Under the pieces are notes generated by a model. It did no database searches. It saw nothing but the letters and a program-made list of their open reading frames with translations, and was not told the DNA's origin. Below are positions 8,113 to 17,887 of a DNA stretch of 40,589 nucleotides, in pieces. The position numbers were made by a program, and so were the translations under genes. Position 1 is the stretch's first letter; each line of letters starts with the position of its first letter. This DNA is from Saprospiraceae bacterium (GTDB taxonomy: Bacteria > Bacteroidota > Bacteroidia > Chitinophagales > Saprospiraceae), in NCBI GenBank assembly GCA_020627785.1, contig JAHDGF010000004.1, positions 122,352-162,940 of the forward strand, in the 5' to 3' direction.

Positions 8113-9069
8113 ATGATCCGATATCTAAATCTTGTTGAAGGGAAAATTGTGGATGGAGAAAAGAATGAAAATTTTCCATGGGTTCACATATGCCCACCTA
8201 TTAGCACAGCTGATATTGAGTCTTTCGCTTCCGCAAATGAGATTCCATCTGATTTCATCACTGATTCTTTAGACATCGATGAAAGATCTAGATATGAGAG
8301 AGAAGATGAAGCAAACTACATATTAATAAACACCCCAGTCTTAAAGGCAGACGCTAAAGCTAATGAAGCCATATATGTAACCATACCTATAGGTATAATT
8401 TTAAATGAAGACCAAATCATCACAGTTTCTCAAGCAGAAAATCCAGTACTTGAGAAATTCCTAAATAATAGGGTAAAAGGCTTTAAGCCTAGGGATATTA
8501 AATTATTTGTATTACAAATATTTGATCAAAATGTATTTTCTTTCTTAGAAGCACTAAAGAAACTGAATCTGAAAAGAAATCTGATTGAGCAAGAACTTTA
8601 TAATTCTAGTAGAAATGAGGAATTAAAGCAGCTCTTACGAATTGAGAAAAGTTTAGTATACTTTGTTAATTCCTTGTCTACCAATGACTTGTTGATGATG
8701 AAGATGAAACGAACAGATTTTTTAAGGATAAGAGAGGATGAAGATTACACAGATTTGTTTGAGGATACGATCATCGATAATAGTCAGGCATTAGAAATGT
8801 CAAATGTATATACCAATATATTAAGTGGAACAATGGAGGCTTATGCAGCAATTGTCTCAAACAATCAAAGTATGTTCATTCATCGACTGACGATTATCAC
8901 CATTATATTGATGGTCCCCACCTTGGTTGCAAGCTTCTATGGAATGAATCTCAACCATTTACCATTGAGCCAAAATAAATATGCTTTTTATATCCTAATT
9001 TTTGTCTCGATTTTAATAGGTGTTTTACTTATTTGGTTTTTCAAGAAAGACCAAAAGCCTGAAAAATAA
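8113..9069 (+). CDS. CorA-like magnesium/divalent cation channel
   Basis: A 318-residue CorA family protein. The C-terminal signature YGMNL (Gly277-Met278-Asn279) closes the first pore helix, followed by a short loop, a second transmembrane helix and a basic tail (KKDQKPEK). The long charged helical N-terminal domain is cytoplasmic and forms the family's funnel. The loop is LNHLPLSQNK rather than the MPEL-type loop of classical CorA, so Mg2+ specificity is probable but not proven. The start at 8113 (MIRYLNLVEG) is preferred: the frame extends 33 codons upstream to a TTG, but that extension contains the terminator hairpin of the previous gene and the -7 box. Confidence 0.85.
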   Translation: MIRYLNLVEGKIVDGEKNENFPWVHICPPISTADIESFASANEIPSDFITDSLDIDERSRYEREDEANYILINTPVLKADAKANEAIYVTIPIGIILNEDQIITVSQAENPVLEKFLNNRVKGFKPRDIKLFVLQIFDQNVFSFLEALKKLNLKRNLIEQELYNSSRNEELKQLLRIEKSLVYFVNSLSTNDLLMMKMKRTDFLRIREDEDYTDLFEDTIIDNSQALEMSNVYTNILSGTMEAYAAIVSNNQSMFIHRLTIITIILMVPTLVASFYGMNLNHLPLSQNKYAFYILIFVSILIGVLLIWFFKKDQKPEK

Positions 9070-9354
9070 GGGCTTCAAAAAACCAAAAAATTATATTAGC
9101 TTTTCTTTTAATATAATCCCCAAAAGTTTTCCACATCTGTTGAAAACTCAAAACAACGTATTATGATTTTTTTTCATTTATTTGTAGTACCAATCTAAGA
9201 GTTGTTGAGCAGAGGAATCGACTTCCGATTCTGAATTCAAAGTTTAGTATAAATTGTTCTTATAAGATGTGTGGTTACCATGTATCCTAAGAATCTCTCT
9301 CTCTCAACCATAGATGAAATTAATGAGAATAATAAACTAAAGAACCAAAATAAT
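9070..9354. other. Intergenic region corA-nrdB: AT stem, DnaA-box-like pair, leader hairpin
   Basis: This 285-base stretch holds no gene. A weak AT-only inverted repeat (9090-9098 with 9109-9117) follows corA and may be a poor terminator. The DnaA-box-like pair lies at 9127-9146. A hairpin with stem GAATCG/CGATTC (9215-9220 and 9226-9231) and a 5-base loop lies in the probable nrdB leader. No exact TAnnTTTG box was found, so the nrdB promoter is not located. Confidence 0.5.
9127..9146. promoter_or_regulatory. Divergent DnaA-box-like pair upstream of nrdB-nrdA
   Basis: TTTTCCACA (9127-9135) fits the relaxed DnaA box TTWTNCACA. TGTTGAAAA (9138-9146) is TTTTCAACA on the other strand, one base from the same consensus. 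The two half-sites face each other across 2 bases. In E. coli nrdAB is controlled by DnaA boxes near its promoter, so a link between replication state and dNTP supply is plausible. This is motif matching only. Confidence 0.45.
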
Positions 9355-10329
9355 ATGAAGCAGAATGAACCTCTTTTAGAAGAAAATCCAAACAGATTTG
9401 TTTTATTCCCAATAAAGCATGATGATATTTGGTCTTTCTACAAAAAAGCAGAAGCAAGTTTTTGGACAGCAGAGGAAATTGATTTACACCAAGACATTAG
9501 TGATTGGGAAAATAAACTAAACGATAACGAAAGACATTTCGTAAAACACGTTTTAGCTTTCTTCGCAGCCAGTGATGGAATTGTCAATGAGAATCTTGCG
9601 GAAAACATGGTTAACGAAGTTCAATATACTGAAGCTAAGTTCTTTTATGGTTTCCAAATCATGATGGAGAACATACATTCTGAAACTTATTCTTTATTGA
9701 TTGATACATACATAAAAGATAATAAGGAAAAGGACTACCTTTTTAATGCCATCGAACATATGGATTGTGTTAAGAAGAAAGCAGAGTGGGCTTTTAGATG
9801 GATCGACAATGGTTCATTTACGGAAAGGTTGATAGCTTTCGCTGCAGTAGAAGGAATTTTCTTTTCTGGATCATTTTGTTCAATCTTCTGGTTAAAGAAG
9901 AGAGGTCTTATGCCAGGGCTTAGTTTCTCTAATGAGTTGATTTCACGGGATGAAGGTATGCATTGTGATTTTGCAACCTTACTTTACAATCAGCACATTC
10001 AAAATAAGCTACCAAAAGAAACAATCGAGAATATGATTGTTAGTGCTGTTGAAATTGAAAAGGAATTTGTTACAGATGCCTTACCAGTTAAACTCATTGG
10101 AATGAACTCCGATATGATGTGTGAGTACATTGAGTTTGTAGCTGATAGGCTTTTAATCTCCTTGGGGAATCCTAAGGTATATAATGCAGAAAATCCATTC
10201 CCATGGATGGAACTGATATCCCTACAGGGTAAAACCAACTTCTTCGAGAAGAGAGTAGGTGATTACCAAAAGGCTGGTGTCCTAGCAGATCCAGAGCAGC
10301 AGACCTTTAATCTCGATGCCGATTTTTAG
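9355..10329 (+). CDS. nrdB: Ribonucleoside-diphosphate reductase, beta subunit (class Ia type)
   Basis: A 324-residue radical-generating subunit of aerobic ribonucleotide reductase. The di-iron ligands are visible as Asp74 (AASDGIV), Glu105 and His108 (ENIHSETY), Glu166 (VEGIFF), and Glu200 and His203 (RDEGMH). The radical tyrosine is Tyr112 in the ExxHxxxY motif, so it is the tyrosyl-radical form, not the Tyr-less class Ic. The C-terminus ends FNLDADF, an acidic tail suited to docking on NrdA. The ATG at 9355 gives the normal family N-terminus ([16 protein letters not shown]); the frame is open upstream to ATG 9280 and GTG 9271, but that extension is low-complexity Asn/Lys and unlike the family. 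nrdA follows after 36 bases in the same operon. Confidence 0.95.
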   Translation: MKQNEPLLEENPNRFVLFPIKHDDIWSFYKKAEASFWTAEEIDLHQDISDWENKLNDNERHFVKHVLAFFAASDGIVNENLAENMVNEVQYTEAKFFYGFQIMMENIHSETYSLLIDTYIKDNKEKDYLFNAIEHMDCVKKKAEWAFRWIDNGSFTERLIAFAAVEGIFFSGSFCSIFWLKKRGLMPGLSFSNELISRDEGMHCDFATLLYNQHIQNKLPKETIENMIVSAVEIEKEFVTDALPVKLIGMNSDMMCEYIEFVADRLLISLGNPKVYNAENPFPWMELISLQGKTNFFEKRVGDYQKAGVLADPEQQTFNLDADF

Positions 10330-10365
10330 AAATAGTATTACCAAAATTATTAAATCGCCCCCTAA

Positions 10366-12750
10366 ATGCAAGTAGTTAAACGTTCCGGCAGACGTGAACC
10401 TGTCAGCTTCGATAAAATCGCAGCACGTACTAAAAAACTATGTTATGGATTGGATGAAAAATTCATCAATAACATAGAAATCTCAAAAAAGGTAATTCAA
10501 GGTCTCTATGATGGAGTAACAACATCAGAACTTGATAATCTTGCTGCAGAAACAGCAGCAACAATGACTACAATACACCCAGAGTATGCAACACTCGCAG
10601 CACGAATAGCTGTTTCAAACTTGCACAAAAATACTGAGAAATCTTTCAGTAAAGTCATGCACACTTTGCATCAGTATATTGATCCCAAAACAGGTGGATC
10701 AGCTGGTCTTATAAGCGATGACTTAATAAGAGTAATAGATGCTAATAAAAATGTAATCGACTCAGCCATCATTTATGATAGAGATTATGATTTCGATTAT
10801 TTTGGATTTAAAACGCTTGAACGATCATATTTACTAAGAGCAGATGGAAAAGTTGTTGAGAGACCTCAACACCTAATCATGAGAGCAGCTTTAGGAATAC
10901 ATGGTGATGATATCGATGCTGCAATCCAGACCTATAATCTTATGTCTGAAAAGTGGTTTACCCATGCAACACCTACCTTATTTAATGCAGGTACGCCTAA
11001 GCCTCAATTGTCCTCATGCTTTTTGTTAACTGCTTCTGAAGATAGTATCTCAGGAATATTTGACACATTGACACAATGCGCTAAAATTAGTCAATCAGCC
11101 GGAGGTATCGGATTAAGCATTCATAATATACGAGCAAAGGGTTCTTATATCAAAGGGACTGGAGGGACATCCAATGGAATCGTACCAATGTTAAAAGTAT
11201 TTAACGATACGGCAAGATACGTTGATCAAGGAGGAGGAAAAAGAAAAGGTGCTTTTGCGATTTACCTTGAGCCGTGGCATGCTGATGTTGAGGATTTCTT
11301 AGACTTAAAGAAAAACCACGGGAAAGAAGAAATGAGAGCCAGGGACTTATTCTATGCCATGTGGATTTCAGACCTATTCATGAGAAGAGTAGAAGAGGAT
11401 GGACAATGGTCTCTATTCTGCCCTAATGAAGCTCCTAATCTACATGATACTTACGGTGGAGAATTTGAAGCTTTATATCACAAATACGAAGAAGAAGGTA
11501 AAGCTCGAAAAGTAATGAAAGCTAGAGATCTTTGGACTAAGATTCTAGATGCTCAAACTGAAACTGGTACACCTTACATCTTATATAAAGATGCAGCCAA
11601 TAAGAAATCAAATCAGAAGAATTTAGGAACGATAAAGAGTAGTAATCTCTGCACTGAGATCATGGAGTACACGGCACCAGACGAGGTGGCTGTATGTAAC
11701 CTTGCCTCTATCGGTCTGAATAAATTTGTTCAGAATAAAGAATTTGATTTCCAGAAACTTTATGAAATCACTAGGGTAGTAACAAGAAACCTTAATAAGG
11801 TCATCGACATTAACTATTACCCGGTTGAACAAGCGAGAAATTCTAACATGCGTCATAGACCAATTGGAATTGGAGTGCAAGGATTAGCTGATGCATTTTT
11901 ATTAATGCGTTTTCCGTTTGATAGTCCAGAAGCAAAGAAGTTAAACAAAGATATTTTCGAGACCATTTACTTTGCTGCCTTGACAGAATCATGTCAAATG
12001 GCCAAAGAAGAAGGACCATATCAGACCTATGAAGGTTCTCCTGTGAGTCAAGGAATCCTTCAATATGACATGTGGGGAGTAACACCATCTGATAGATGGG
12101 ATTGGGCAGGGTTAAAAAATGACATCAAGCAGAATGGAGTAAGAAATAGTCTTTTAGTAGCACCGATGCCTACTGCAAGTACTTCACAGATTCTAGGAAA
12201 TAATGAATGTTTTGAACCATATACTTCAAACATCTATTCTAGAAGAACATTGTCAGGGGAGTATATCATAGTGAACAAACACTTACTTAAGGATTTGATA
12301 GAATTAGGTTTGTGGAACACAGATATGAAGGAGCAACTAATGGCCGCAAATGGATCAATTGCCAACATAGAAGGTATTCCTGATGATATCAAAAGTCTAT
12401 ACAAGACTGTTTGGGAAATCAGCATGAAGACCATCATAGACATGTCAGCAGACCGAGGCGCATACATTTGCCAAAGTCAAAGTTTGAACCTGTTCTTAGA
12501 AAATCCAAACATTGGTAAATTAACCTCTATGCACTTTTATGCATGGAAAGCAGGCCTTAAAACAGGAATGTATTACCTGCGATCAAAAGCAGCTGTAGAT
12601 CCAATCAAATTTACTTTGAGTGCTAAGCATCAAAAGAAGTATGTTGGAACGAATGATGGAAAAACTGCAGAGCCTGTACAACTACAAGAAGAAATCGTGG
12701 AAGGAGAAACGTGTAGCATGGATGATGGATGTCTGATGTGCGGTAGTTAA
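10366..12750 (+). CDS. nrdA: Ribonucleoside-diphosphate reductase, alpha subunit
   Basis: A 794-residue catalytic subunit that reduces ribonucleoside diphosphates to deoxy forms. An N-terminal ATP-cone (about residues 1-90, [14 protein letters not shown]) indicates allosteric activity control by ATP/dATP. Active-site residues are clear: Cys218 (SSCFLL) and Cys444 (VAVCNLAS) form the redox pair, and Asn427, Cys429 and Glu431 lie in NLCTEI. The Tyr-Tyr pair of the radical path is seen in GMYYLRSKA. The C-terminal shuttle cysteines are Cys789 and Cys792 (CLMC). Full length with no missing residues. It is cotranscribed with nrdB and ends in a strong terminator. Confidence 0.95.
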   Translation: MQVVKRSGRREPVSFDKIAARTKKLCYGLDEKFINNIEISKKVIQGLYDGVTTSELDNLAAETAATMTTIHPEYATLAARIAVSNLHKNTEKSFSKVMHTLHQYIDPKTGGSAGLISDDLIRVIDANKNVIDSAIIYDRDYDFDYFGFKTLERSYLLRADGKVVERPQHLIMRAALGIHGDDIDAAIQTYNLMSEKWFTHATPTLFNAGTPKPQLSSCFLLTASEDSISGIFDTLTQCAKISQSAGGIGLSIHNIRAKGSYIKGTGGTSNGIVPMLKVFNDTARYVDQGGGKRKGAFAIYLEPWHADVEDFLDLKKNHGKEEMRARDLFYAMWISDLFMRRVEEDGQWSLFCPNEAPNLHDTYGGEFEALYHKYEEEGKARKVMKARDLWTKILDAQTETGTPYILYKDAANKKSNQKNLGTIKSSNLCTEIMEYTAPDEVAVCNLASIGLNKFVQNKEFDFQKLYEITRVVTRNLNKVIDINYYPVEQARNSNMRHRPIGIGVQGLADAFLLMRFPFDSPEAKKLNKDIFETIYFAALTESCQMAKEEGPYQTYEGSPVSQGILQYDMWGVTPSDRWDWAGLKNDIKQNGVRNSLLVAPMPTASTSQILGNNECFEPYTSNIYSRRTLSGEYIIVNKHLLKDLIELGLWNTDMKEQLMAANGSIANIEGIPDDIKSLYKTVWEISMKTIIDMSADRGAYICQSQSLNLFLENPNIGKLTSMHFYAWKAGLKTGMYYLRSKAAVDPIKFTLSAKHQKKYVGTNDGKTAEPVQLQEEIVEGETCSMDDGCLMCGS

Positions 12751-12785
12751 TGAATTGAATATTATCTTCTTAGATTAATATCCTT

Positions 12786-12814
12786 AAAGCCACCTTTGCA
12801 ACAAAGGTGGCTTT
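12786..12814 (+). terminator. Strong hairpin terminator after nrdA
   Basis: AAAGCCACCTTTG (12786-12798) and CAAAGGTGGCTTT (12802-12814) form a perfect 13-bp stem with a 3-base loop, 35 bases after the nrdA stop. The tail is AT-rich rather than a pure T-run. Confidence 0.85.
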
Positions 12815-12832
12815 ATAATTTTAGAGTGTTTA

Positions 12833-12846
12833 GGATAAATTTATCC
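12833..12846. repeat. 14-base perfect palindrome between nrdA and lpdA
   Basis: GGATAAATTTATCC is a perfect palindrome lying between the terminators of two convergent genes. No promoter is near it. It could be a protein-binding site or chance. Confidence 0.35.
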
Positions 12847-12965
12847 GGGCCTAAGAAGGAGCCTCTAGATTAATTCCTATCCAATAAATCAATGATAATT
12901 ACTTTGTCATTCACTTACTAATACTTAGTTCACGCATTACAAAACAGACATAAAATAGAGACAAT

Positions 12966-13001
12966 AAAAAAGTCCATCCCGGAACGAGATGGACTTTTTT
13001 T
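12966..13001 (-). terminator. Terminator for lpdA (probably bidirectional)
   Basis: AGTCCATC (12971-12978) pairs with GATGGACT (12988-12995), flanked by an A-run on the left and a T-run on the right, so it can serve either strand. It lies 42 bases beyond the lpdA stop and is probably its terminator. Confidence 0.8.
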
Positions 13002-13042
13002 ATTCTTAGCCTTGAGTTTAAAGCAAATTTATCGAAGCGTGT

Positions 13043-14437
13043 TTATAAATGAATAACTTCTCCATAGGCAGCCGCTGCTGCTTCCATTACTGCTTCACTC
13101 ATTGTCGGATGTGGATGCACAGTTTTAATCAACTCATGTCCAGTTGTTTCCAACTTTCTTATGGCAACGATTTCAGCAATCATTTCGGTAACATTCGCAC
13201 CAATCATGTGAGCACCAACCAATTCACCATATTTCTCTTCAAATAGCAGTTTTACGAAACCTTCTTTTGCTCCGCTGGCAGTGGCCTTTCCAGACGCTGA
13301 AAAAGGGAACTTACCAACTTTAACCTTCAAGCCGTCTTCTTTTGCTTGTTGCTCGGTAATACCTACACTAGCAACCTCCGGCGAACAATAAGTACATGAT
13401 GGTATGTTCTCGTAATCCAAGGCTTCAGGACTGTGTCCTGCAATTTTTTCAACACAGATAATTGCTTCTGCACTTGCAACATGGGCTAGGGCAGGTCCAT
13501 CTGTAATATCACCAATGGCATAAACGCCCTTTACATTAGTTCTATAATATTCATCAACAAGCACCTTGCCCTTCTCCGTTTTTACACCCACTGTTTCTAA
13601 GCCAATATTTTCAAGATTCGTACTCACGCCGGCGGCAGATAAAACAACATCACATTCAATGATGCTCTCGTCGCCTGACTTTCTATCCTTAATTGTAACC
13701 TTACAACCTGAGCCACTGGTATCAACCTTTTCAACCGATGTATTAGCCATCACATTAATTCCAGCCTTTTTAAAGACCTTACCCAATTCTTTGGATACAT
13801 CCTTATCTTCTCTAGGTAAAAGCCCTTGTTTCATATACTCGATGACTGTAACCTCTGTGCCAATAGAATTATAGAAGTAAGCAAATTCAGTCCCAATTGC
13901 TCCTGCACCGACAACAACCATACTCTTAGGTTGCTTCTCCATGCTCATTGCTTTACGATAACCGATGATGTGCTTATTATCAATCTTCATATTTGGAAGA
14001 TCTCTTGATCTCGCCCCTGTAGCAAGTATGATATGGTCTGCGCTATATTCCTTAGCTCCTCCATCACCATCCACAATCACTTTTCCGCCTCTGGCTATTT
14101 TACCAAAGCCATTTAGTACTTCAATTTTATTTTTCTTCATGAGAAAAGTAACTCCTTTACTCATCGTATCAGCCACGCCACGGCTTCGTGAGATCATGGC
14201 TGAGAAATCGGCCTTGGCTCCTTTAATTTCGATTCCATAATCTGCTGAGTGATTGATATAATCATATACTTGAGCTGACTTTAAAAGTGCCTTTGTAGGA
14301 ATACATCCCCAGTTTAAGCAAATCCCACCCAAGTTTTCTTTTTCTACGATGGCTACTTTTTTACCCAATTGTGAAGCTCTAATCGCAGCTACATAGCCGC
14401 CTGGACCAGATCCAACAACAATAACATCATAATTCAT
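13043..14437 (-). CDS. lpdA: Dihydrolipoyl dehydrogenase (E3)
   Basis: A 464-residue flavoprotein that reoxidises dihydrolipoamide with NAD+ in the pyruvate, 2-oxoglutarate and branched-chain 2-oxoacid dehydrogenase complexes or in glycine cleavage. The N-terminal FAD site is VVGSGPGGYVAA, the redox disulphide is Cys40-Cys45 (CLNWGC), and the NAD site is GAGAIGTEFAYFY. The catalytic C-terminal HPHPTMSE (His443, Glu448) is intact. It stands alone, without E1/E2 genes nearby, so it is probably shared between complexes. It has its own -7 box and terminator. The length is normal for the family. Confidence 0.95.
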   Translation of the reverse strand: MNYDVIVVGSGPGGYVAAIRASQLGKKVAIVEKENLGGICLNWGCIPTKALLKSAQVYDYINHSADYGIEIKGAKADFSAMISRSRGVADTMSKGVTFLMKKNKIEVLNGFGKIARGGKVIVDGDGGAKEYSADHIILATGARSRDLPNMKIDNKHIIGYRKAMSMEKQPKSMVVVGAGAIGTEFAYFYNSIGTEVTVIEYMKQGLLPREDKDVSKELGKVFKKAGINVMANTSVEKVDTSGSGCKVTIKDRKSGDESIIECDVVLSAAGVSTNLENIGLETVGVKTEKGKVLVDEYYRTNVKGVYAIGDITDGPALAHVASAEAIICVEKIAGHSPEALDYENIPSCTYCSPEVASVGITEQQAKEDGLKVKVGKFPFSASGKATASGAKEGFVKLLFEEKYGELVGAHMIGANVTEMIAEIVAIRKLETTGHELIKTVHPHPTMSEAVMEAAAAAYGEVIHL

Positions 14438-14455
14438 AATTCAAATTTTGTGGTG

Positions 14456-14463
14456 CAAATATA
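14456..14463 (-). promoter_or_regulatory. -7 box for lpdA
   Basis: On the minus strand TATATTTG matches TAnnTTTG exactly, 18 bases upstream of the lpdA ATG. The -33 region is only TTTC-like. The leader would be about a dozen bases. Confidence 0.45.
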
Positions 14464-14494
14464 AATGAAGGTCTAGAAGAAATGGATAAATATG

Positions 14495-15658
14495 CTACCT
14501 AAATACTTGAACTCTGGCTAAACCTTCATTAAAGTCCTTTACCTCCATAAATTGAGGCTTTATGACAATTTCACCTTCTTTGTTAATAAATCCGATACCT
14601 CTTCTTGTGATAATTCGGGCAAGCCCATTGTGAAAGTCCCAATTTAAAGGAAACTCCGCTGGAACCAGTTCTTCACCTTGTTCATTGAGATATCCCCAAT
14701 GTTCATCATCCAAGCCAAAGACCAGCCTGCCTTCGCTATATCGATTCAATAACTTAAACTTAGCCTCCGTTAATTTCTTTCCTGACTTGTCTGCAATTCC
14801 CCAAACTCCATTGGCCTTATATTTCCAAAAGCCTTCTCCCAAAGGTCTCACCACCTCAAAATCCAATGAACTCAATTTCCACCCTTTTTCATTGATCAAC
14901 TCATAACTATCTCCTTTGGCAATCGTTGAACCCGGTGTATAAAAAGGGAATATTTGCTTGTATTGGGTTTCTTGCCAGCTATAATCTGTTGTAATTAATC
15001 CAAACTTTCCATCTTTTTTCGCAATCCACGGACCTAATCCCTCCACTGAAATTTTATCATAAATAGGTTCAATCAATATTTGCCCTGAGCGATCAACAAT
15101 ACCATACTTTCCACCAGATTTAATTCTATATGAATCTGAGTTTATTCTTTTTAATTGCTCAAAATTAAATCCTAACAATTCCCTTCCTTGAGGGTCAATC
15201 AATCCCCATAAACCACCTTTTCTTGCTAAAGCTACACCATCGTTAAAGTCCTTCACTTCATTGTACTCAATGGCCAAAATTTGATTCCCTCTTTTATCAA
15301 TCAGAAACTGATTATTTTCAAAGTCAGTAACTCTAGCAATTCCCTCTTTAAAATTGGTACCCATGGAATAGGCATGCGGAATAACGTTTTCACCTTGAAG
15401 ATTAATGTACCCCCATCGACCCTCAAAATTCACCAAGGCCAATCCTTCTGAAAAATCTCGACAATCATCATAGATGGCTTCAATGTCAAGGATTCCCTGA
15501 CGATCAATATATCCCCATTTGTATGGGCTTGACTCGTAATCTTCAAAATATTCTTGCTCAGCTTGAGAAGTTTCATCACTTTTGACCACCGGTGGATCAT
15601 TCTTGCAGGAAATAAAAAGAAGTAATAAGACAAATAAAAAGAAAGAACGAATAATCAT
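14495..15658 (-). CDS. WG-repeat lipoprotein
   Basis: A 387-residue protein built almost entirely of WG (KWG) repeats: units of roughly 45-50 residues such as KWGYIDRQG...I.A.YDDCRDFSEGLALV, RWGYINLQGENVI.., LWGLIDPQGREL.., KYGIVDRSGQILI.., VWGIADKSGKKL.., HWGYLNEQGEELV.., and a final unit with FINKEGEIVIKPQF. The N-terminus is a lipoprotein signal (hydrophobic run, then FISC with Cys18), so it should be anchored in the outer membrane. WG-repeat proteins form beta-rich folds of unknown function. It is monocistronic with a -7 box 40 bases upstream and is divergent from coaD. No catalytic motif is visible. Confidence 0.85.
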   Translation of the reverse strand: MIIRSFFLFVLLLLFISCKNDPPVVKSDETSQAEQEYFEDYESSPYKWGYIDRQGILDIEAIYDDCRDFSEGLALVNFEGRWGYINLQGENVIPHAYSMGTNFKEGIARVTDFENNQFLIDKRGNQILAIEYNEVKDFNDGVALARKGGLWGLIDPQGRELLGFNFEQLKRINSDSYRIKSGGKYGIVDRSGQILIEPIYDKISVEGLGPWIAKKDGKFGLITTDYSWQETQYKQIFPFYTPGSTIAKGDSYELINEKGWKLSSLDFEVVRPLGEGFWKYKANGVWGIADKSGKKLTEAKFKLLNRYSEGRLVFGLDDEHWGYLNEQGEELVPAEFPLNWDFHNGLARIITRRGIGFINKEGEIVIKPQFMEVKDFNEGLARVQVFR

Positions 15659-15697
15659 AGTTGATCGAAAGAGATAATGTGGTTAATTTATATCTTG

Positions 15698-15705
15698 CAA
15701 AGGTA
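15698..15705 (-). promoter_or_regulatory. -7 box for the WG-repeat gene
   Basis: On the minus strand TACCTTTG matches TAnnTTTG exactly, 40 bases upstream of the ATG at 15658. A TTTG lies 13 bases upstream, which is too close for an ideal -33 element. Confidence 0.45.
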
Positions 15706-15783
15706 ATTATTCAAGGTCCAAATATTAGAAATACATACTCCTTAAAGGATGATTAACTTCTTTAAATAAGAATGAATAATTAA

Positions 15784-16251
15784 ATGCGAATAGCCGTTTT
15801 CCCTGGATCCTTTGATCCCATTACCATAGGCCACATTGACTTAGTTTATAGAGCTAAGGATTTATTTGATGAAATCATAGTTGCCGTGGGTGTTAATTCA
15901 AAAAAGAAATCTCTATTTTCTTTAGAACAAAGACTTGAATGGTTGAATCTTGTTTTTAAATATGATGAAACAATAAAAGTCGATAGCTTCGAAGGTCTAA
16001 CTGTTAATTTTTGTAAGAAGAAAAAAGCAAGATATCTTCTCAGAGGTCTGAGAAATGCTTCTGACTTTGATTATGAAAAGACCATTTCCCAGCTCAATCA
16101 TATCATTGGAGATGATTTAGAAACTTTATTCTTGATCAGTAAACCGGAGTATAGTCACATCAGTAGCAGCATTGTGAGAGAAATTATAAAAGGAGAAGGG
16201 GATGTCTCCAAATTTGTCCCAGAACTTATTGTAAAAAAGATAATAAAATAA
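15784..16251 (+). CDS. coaD: Phosphopantetheine adenylyltransferase
   Basis: A 155-residue cytoplasmic enzyme that adenylates 4'-phosphopantetheine to dephospho-CoA, the penultimate step of CoA synthesis. The nucleotidyltransferase T/HxGH motif is Thr14-Ile-Gly-His17 in GSFDPITIGH. The LLRGLRN segment and the late ISSSIVRE motif (ISSTxxR type) are also present. The length is typical of bacterial CoaD. Its stop is 3 bases before the pruA start, so the two genes are almost certainly cotranscribed; no functional reason for that pairing is obvious. Confidence 0.95.
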   Translation: MRIAVFPGSFDPITIGHIDLVYRAKDLFDEIIVAVGVNSKKKSLFSLEQRLEWLNLVFKYDETIKVDSFEGLTVNFCKKKKARYLLRGLRNASDFDYEKTISQLNHIIGDDLETLFLISKPEYSHISSSIVREIIKGEGDVSKFVPELIVKKIIK

Positions 16252-16254
16252 AAT

Positions 16255-17883
16255 ATGTCCAACGCAATTTTTAAGGTCCCAGTACCTGTTAATGAACCGA
16301 TTTTAGGATACGAACCTAAGAGTCCTGAAAGAGAAGAATTCAAAAAGACTTTGAAGGCAATGAAGTCCAAAAAAGTCGATCTGCCAATGATCATTGGCGG
16401 TCAAGAAGTTTTCACTAAAAAGAAAGTGAAAATGAGTCCACCATATGATCATAAGTTCAATTTAGGAACCTTCAACATGGGAGAAGGTAAACACGTAAGA
16501 GATGCCATCAAGGCTGCACTTAAGGCAAGAACTGAGTGGGAAAATACACCTTGGAATGAAAGAGTTGCTATTTTCTTAAGAGCGGCAGAACTAATCACTG
16601 GACCATACAGAGCCAGAATGAATGCTGCTACCATGCTTGCCCAATCCAAAAATATTTACCAAGCAGAAATTGATTGTGTTGCGGAGCTTGCAGATTTCTT
16701 GCGTTTTAATGCTCAATATCTGACGGAGATTTATGCTCAACAACCGAATAGTAGTAAAGGAATTTGGAATAGGTTGGATTACCGTCCATTGGAAGGTTTT
16801 GTATTTGCAATTACCCCATTCAACTTTACAGCCATCGCAGGAAATCTTCCTGCTGCTCCAGCATTAATGGGTAACACTGTTGTATGGAAGTGTGCAGAAA
16901 GTCAAGTCTACTCGGCAGCCTTAGTTATGGAGATATTCCAAAAGGCAGGATTGCCTGATGGGGTTATAAATTTAATTTATGTTCCAGGAAAGACTGCTGG
17001 TGATATTGTATTCAGTCATAAAGAGTTTGCTGGTCTGCACTTCACCGGAAGTACAGGTGTATTTCAACAGCTTTGGAAAACAATAGGAAACAACATCTCA
17101 AATTATAGATCTTATCCAAGAATAGTGGGAGAGACCGGAGGTAAAGACTTTGTTATGGTTCATCCGAGTGCTGATCCAGCGGAAGTCGTTACAGCTTTGT
17201 CAAGAGGTGCATTTGAATTTCAAGGACAGAAATGTTCTGCAGCTTCAAGAGCTTACATTCCTATGAGCATGAAAAGCTATGTTGAAAAAGGATTGAAGAA
17301 GGATGTGAATAGTTTCAAAGTAGGTTCTCCTGAAAATTTTGGAAACTTTATAAATGCAGTTATTGATAGAAAAGCTTTTGATAGTATCACTGGTTATATT
17401 AAACAAGTTAAAAAATCAAAAGAGGCAAAAATTTTAGTTGGAGGGAAATCGGATAAATCTAAAGGCTACTTCATTGATCCTACGGTAGTGGTTACGACCG
17501 ATCCAAAATCATTGACGATGTGTGAAGAAGTATTTGGACCAGTATTGACCATTTATTTCTATGAAGACAACGAGTACAAAAAGACCTTAAAGCTTTTAGC
17601 TGATACATCGCCGTACGCTTTAACAGGTTCTATTTTTTCAAAAGATAGAGAGGCAATCATCACAGCGACAAAAGAATTGAAACATGCTGCAGGTAACTTT
17701 TATATCAATGACAAACCAACTGGTGCAGTTGTAGGGCAGCAACCATTTGGTGGGGCTCGAGGGTCTGGTACAAATGATAAAGCCGGATCTTTGCTTAATC
17801 TATACCGGTGGGTTTCTCCGCAAACAATCAAGGAAAACTTTAATCCACCTACCGATTATCGTTACCCGTGGTTAAAAGCTTAG
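16255..17883 (+). CDS. pruA: L-glutamate gamma-semialdehyde (P5C) dehydrogenase
   Basis: A 542-residue aldehyde dehydrogenase that oxidises glutamate semialdehyde, in equilibrium with 1-pyrroline-5-carboxylate, to glutamate with NAD+. Catalytic Cys327 lies in GQKCSAASR and the general base Glu293 in GETGGKDF. The P5CDH-type segments ITPFNFTAIAGNLPAAPALM and FGGARGSGTNDKAG are present. The length and N-terminus match the single-domain form rather than the long PutA fusion; no proline dehydrogenase is in the window. RocD (23251-24522) makes its substrate from ornithine, which suggests arginine/ornithine catabolism to glutamate. It shares an operon with coaD. Confidence 0.93.
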   Translation: MSNAIFKVPVPVNEPILGYEPKSPEREEFKKTLKAMKSKKVDLPMIIGGQEVFTKKKVKMSPPYDHKFNLGTFNMGEGKHVRDAIKAALKARTEWENTPWNERVAIFLRAAELITGPYRARMNAATMLAQSKNIYQAEIDCVAELADFLRFNAQYLTEIYAQQPNSSKGIWNRLDYRPLEGFVFAITPFNFTAIAGNLPAAPALMGNTVVWKCAESQVYSAALVMEIFQKAGLPDGVINLIYVPGKTAGDIVFSHKEFAGLHFTGSTGVFQQLWKTIGNNISNYRSYPRIVGETGGKDFVMVHPSADPAEVVTALSRGAFEFQGQKCSAASRAYIPMSMKSYVEKGLKKDVNSFKVGSPENFGNFINAVIDRKAFDSITGYIKQVKKSKEAKILVGGKSDKSKGYFIDPTVVVTTDPKSLTMCEEVFGPVLTIYFYEDNEYKKTLKLLADTSPYALTGSIFSKDREAIITATKELKHAAGNFYINDKPTGAVVGQQPFGGARGSGTNDKAGSLLNLYRWVSPQTIKENFNPPTDYRYPWLKA

Positions 17884-17887
17884 TTTT

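Noticed and set aside
9271..9354. GTG or ATG upstream start for NrdB
   Set aside because: The 28-residue extension is Asn/Lys-rich low-complexity sequence absent from the family; the ATG at 9355 gives the normal N-terminus.
13049..14240. Plus-strand open frames opposite lpdA
   Set aside because: They are antisense shadows of a clearly conserved gene, without recognisable domains.
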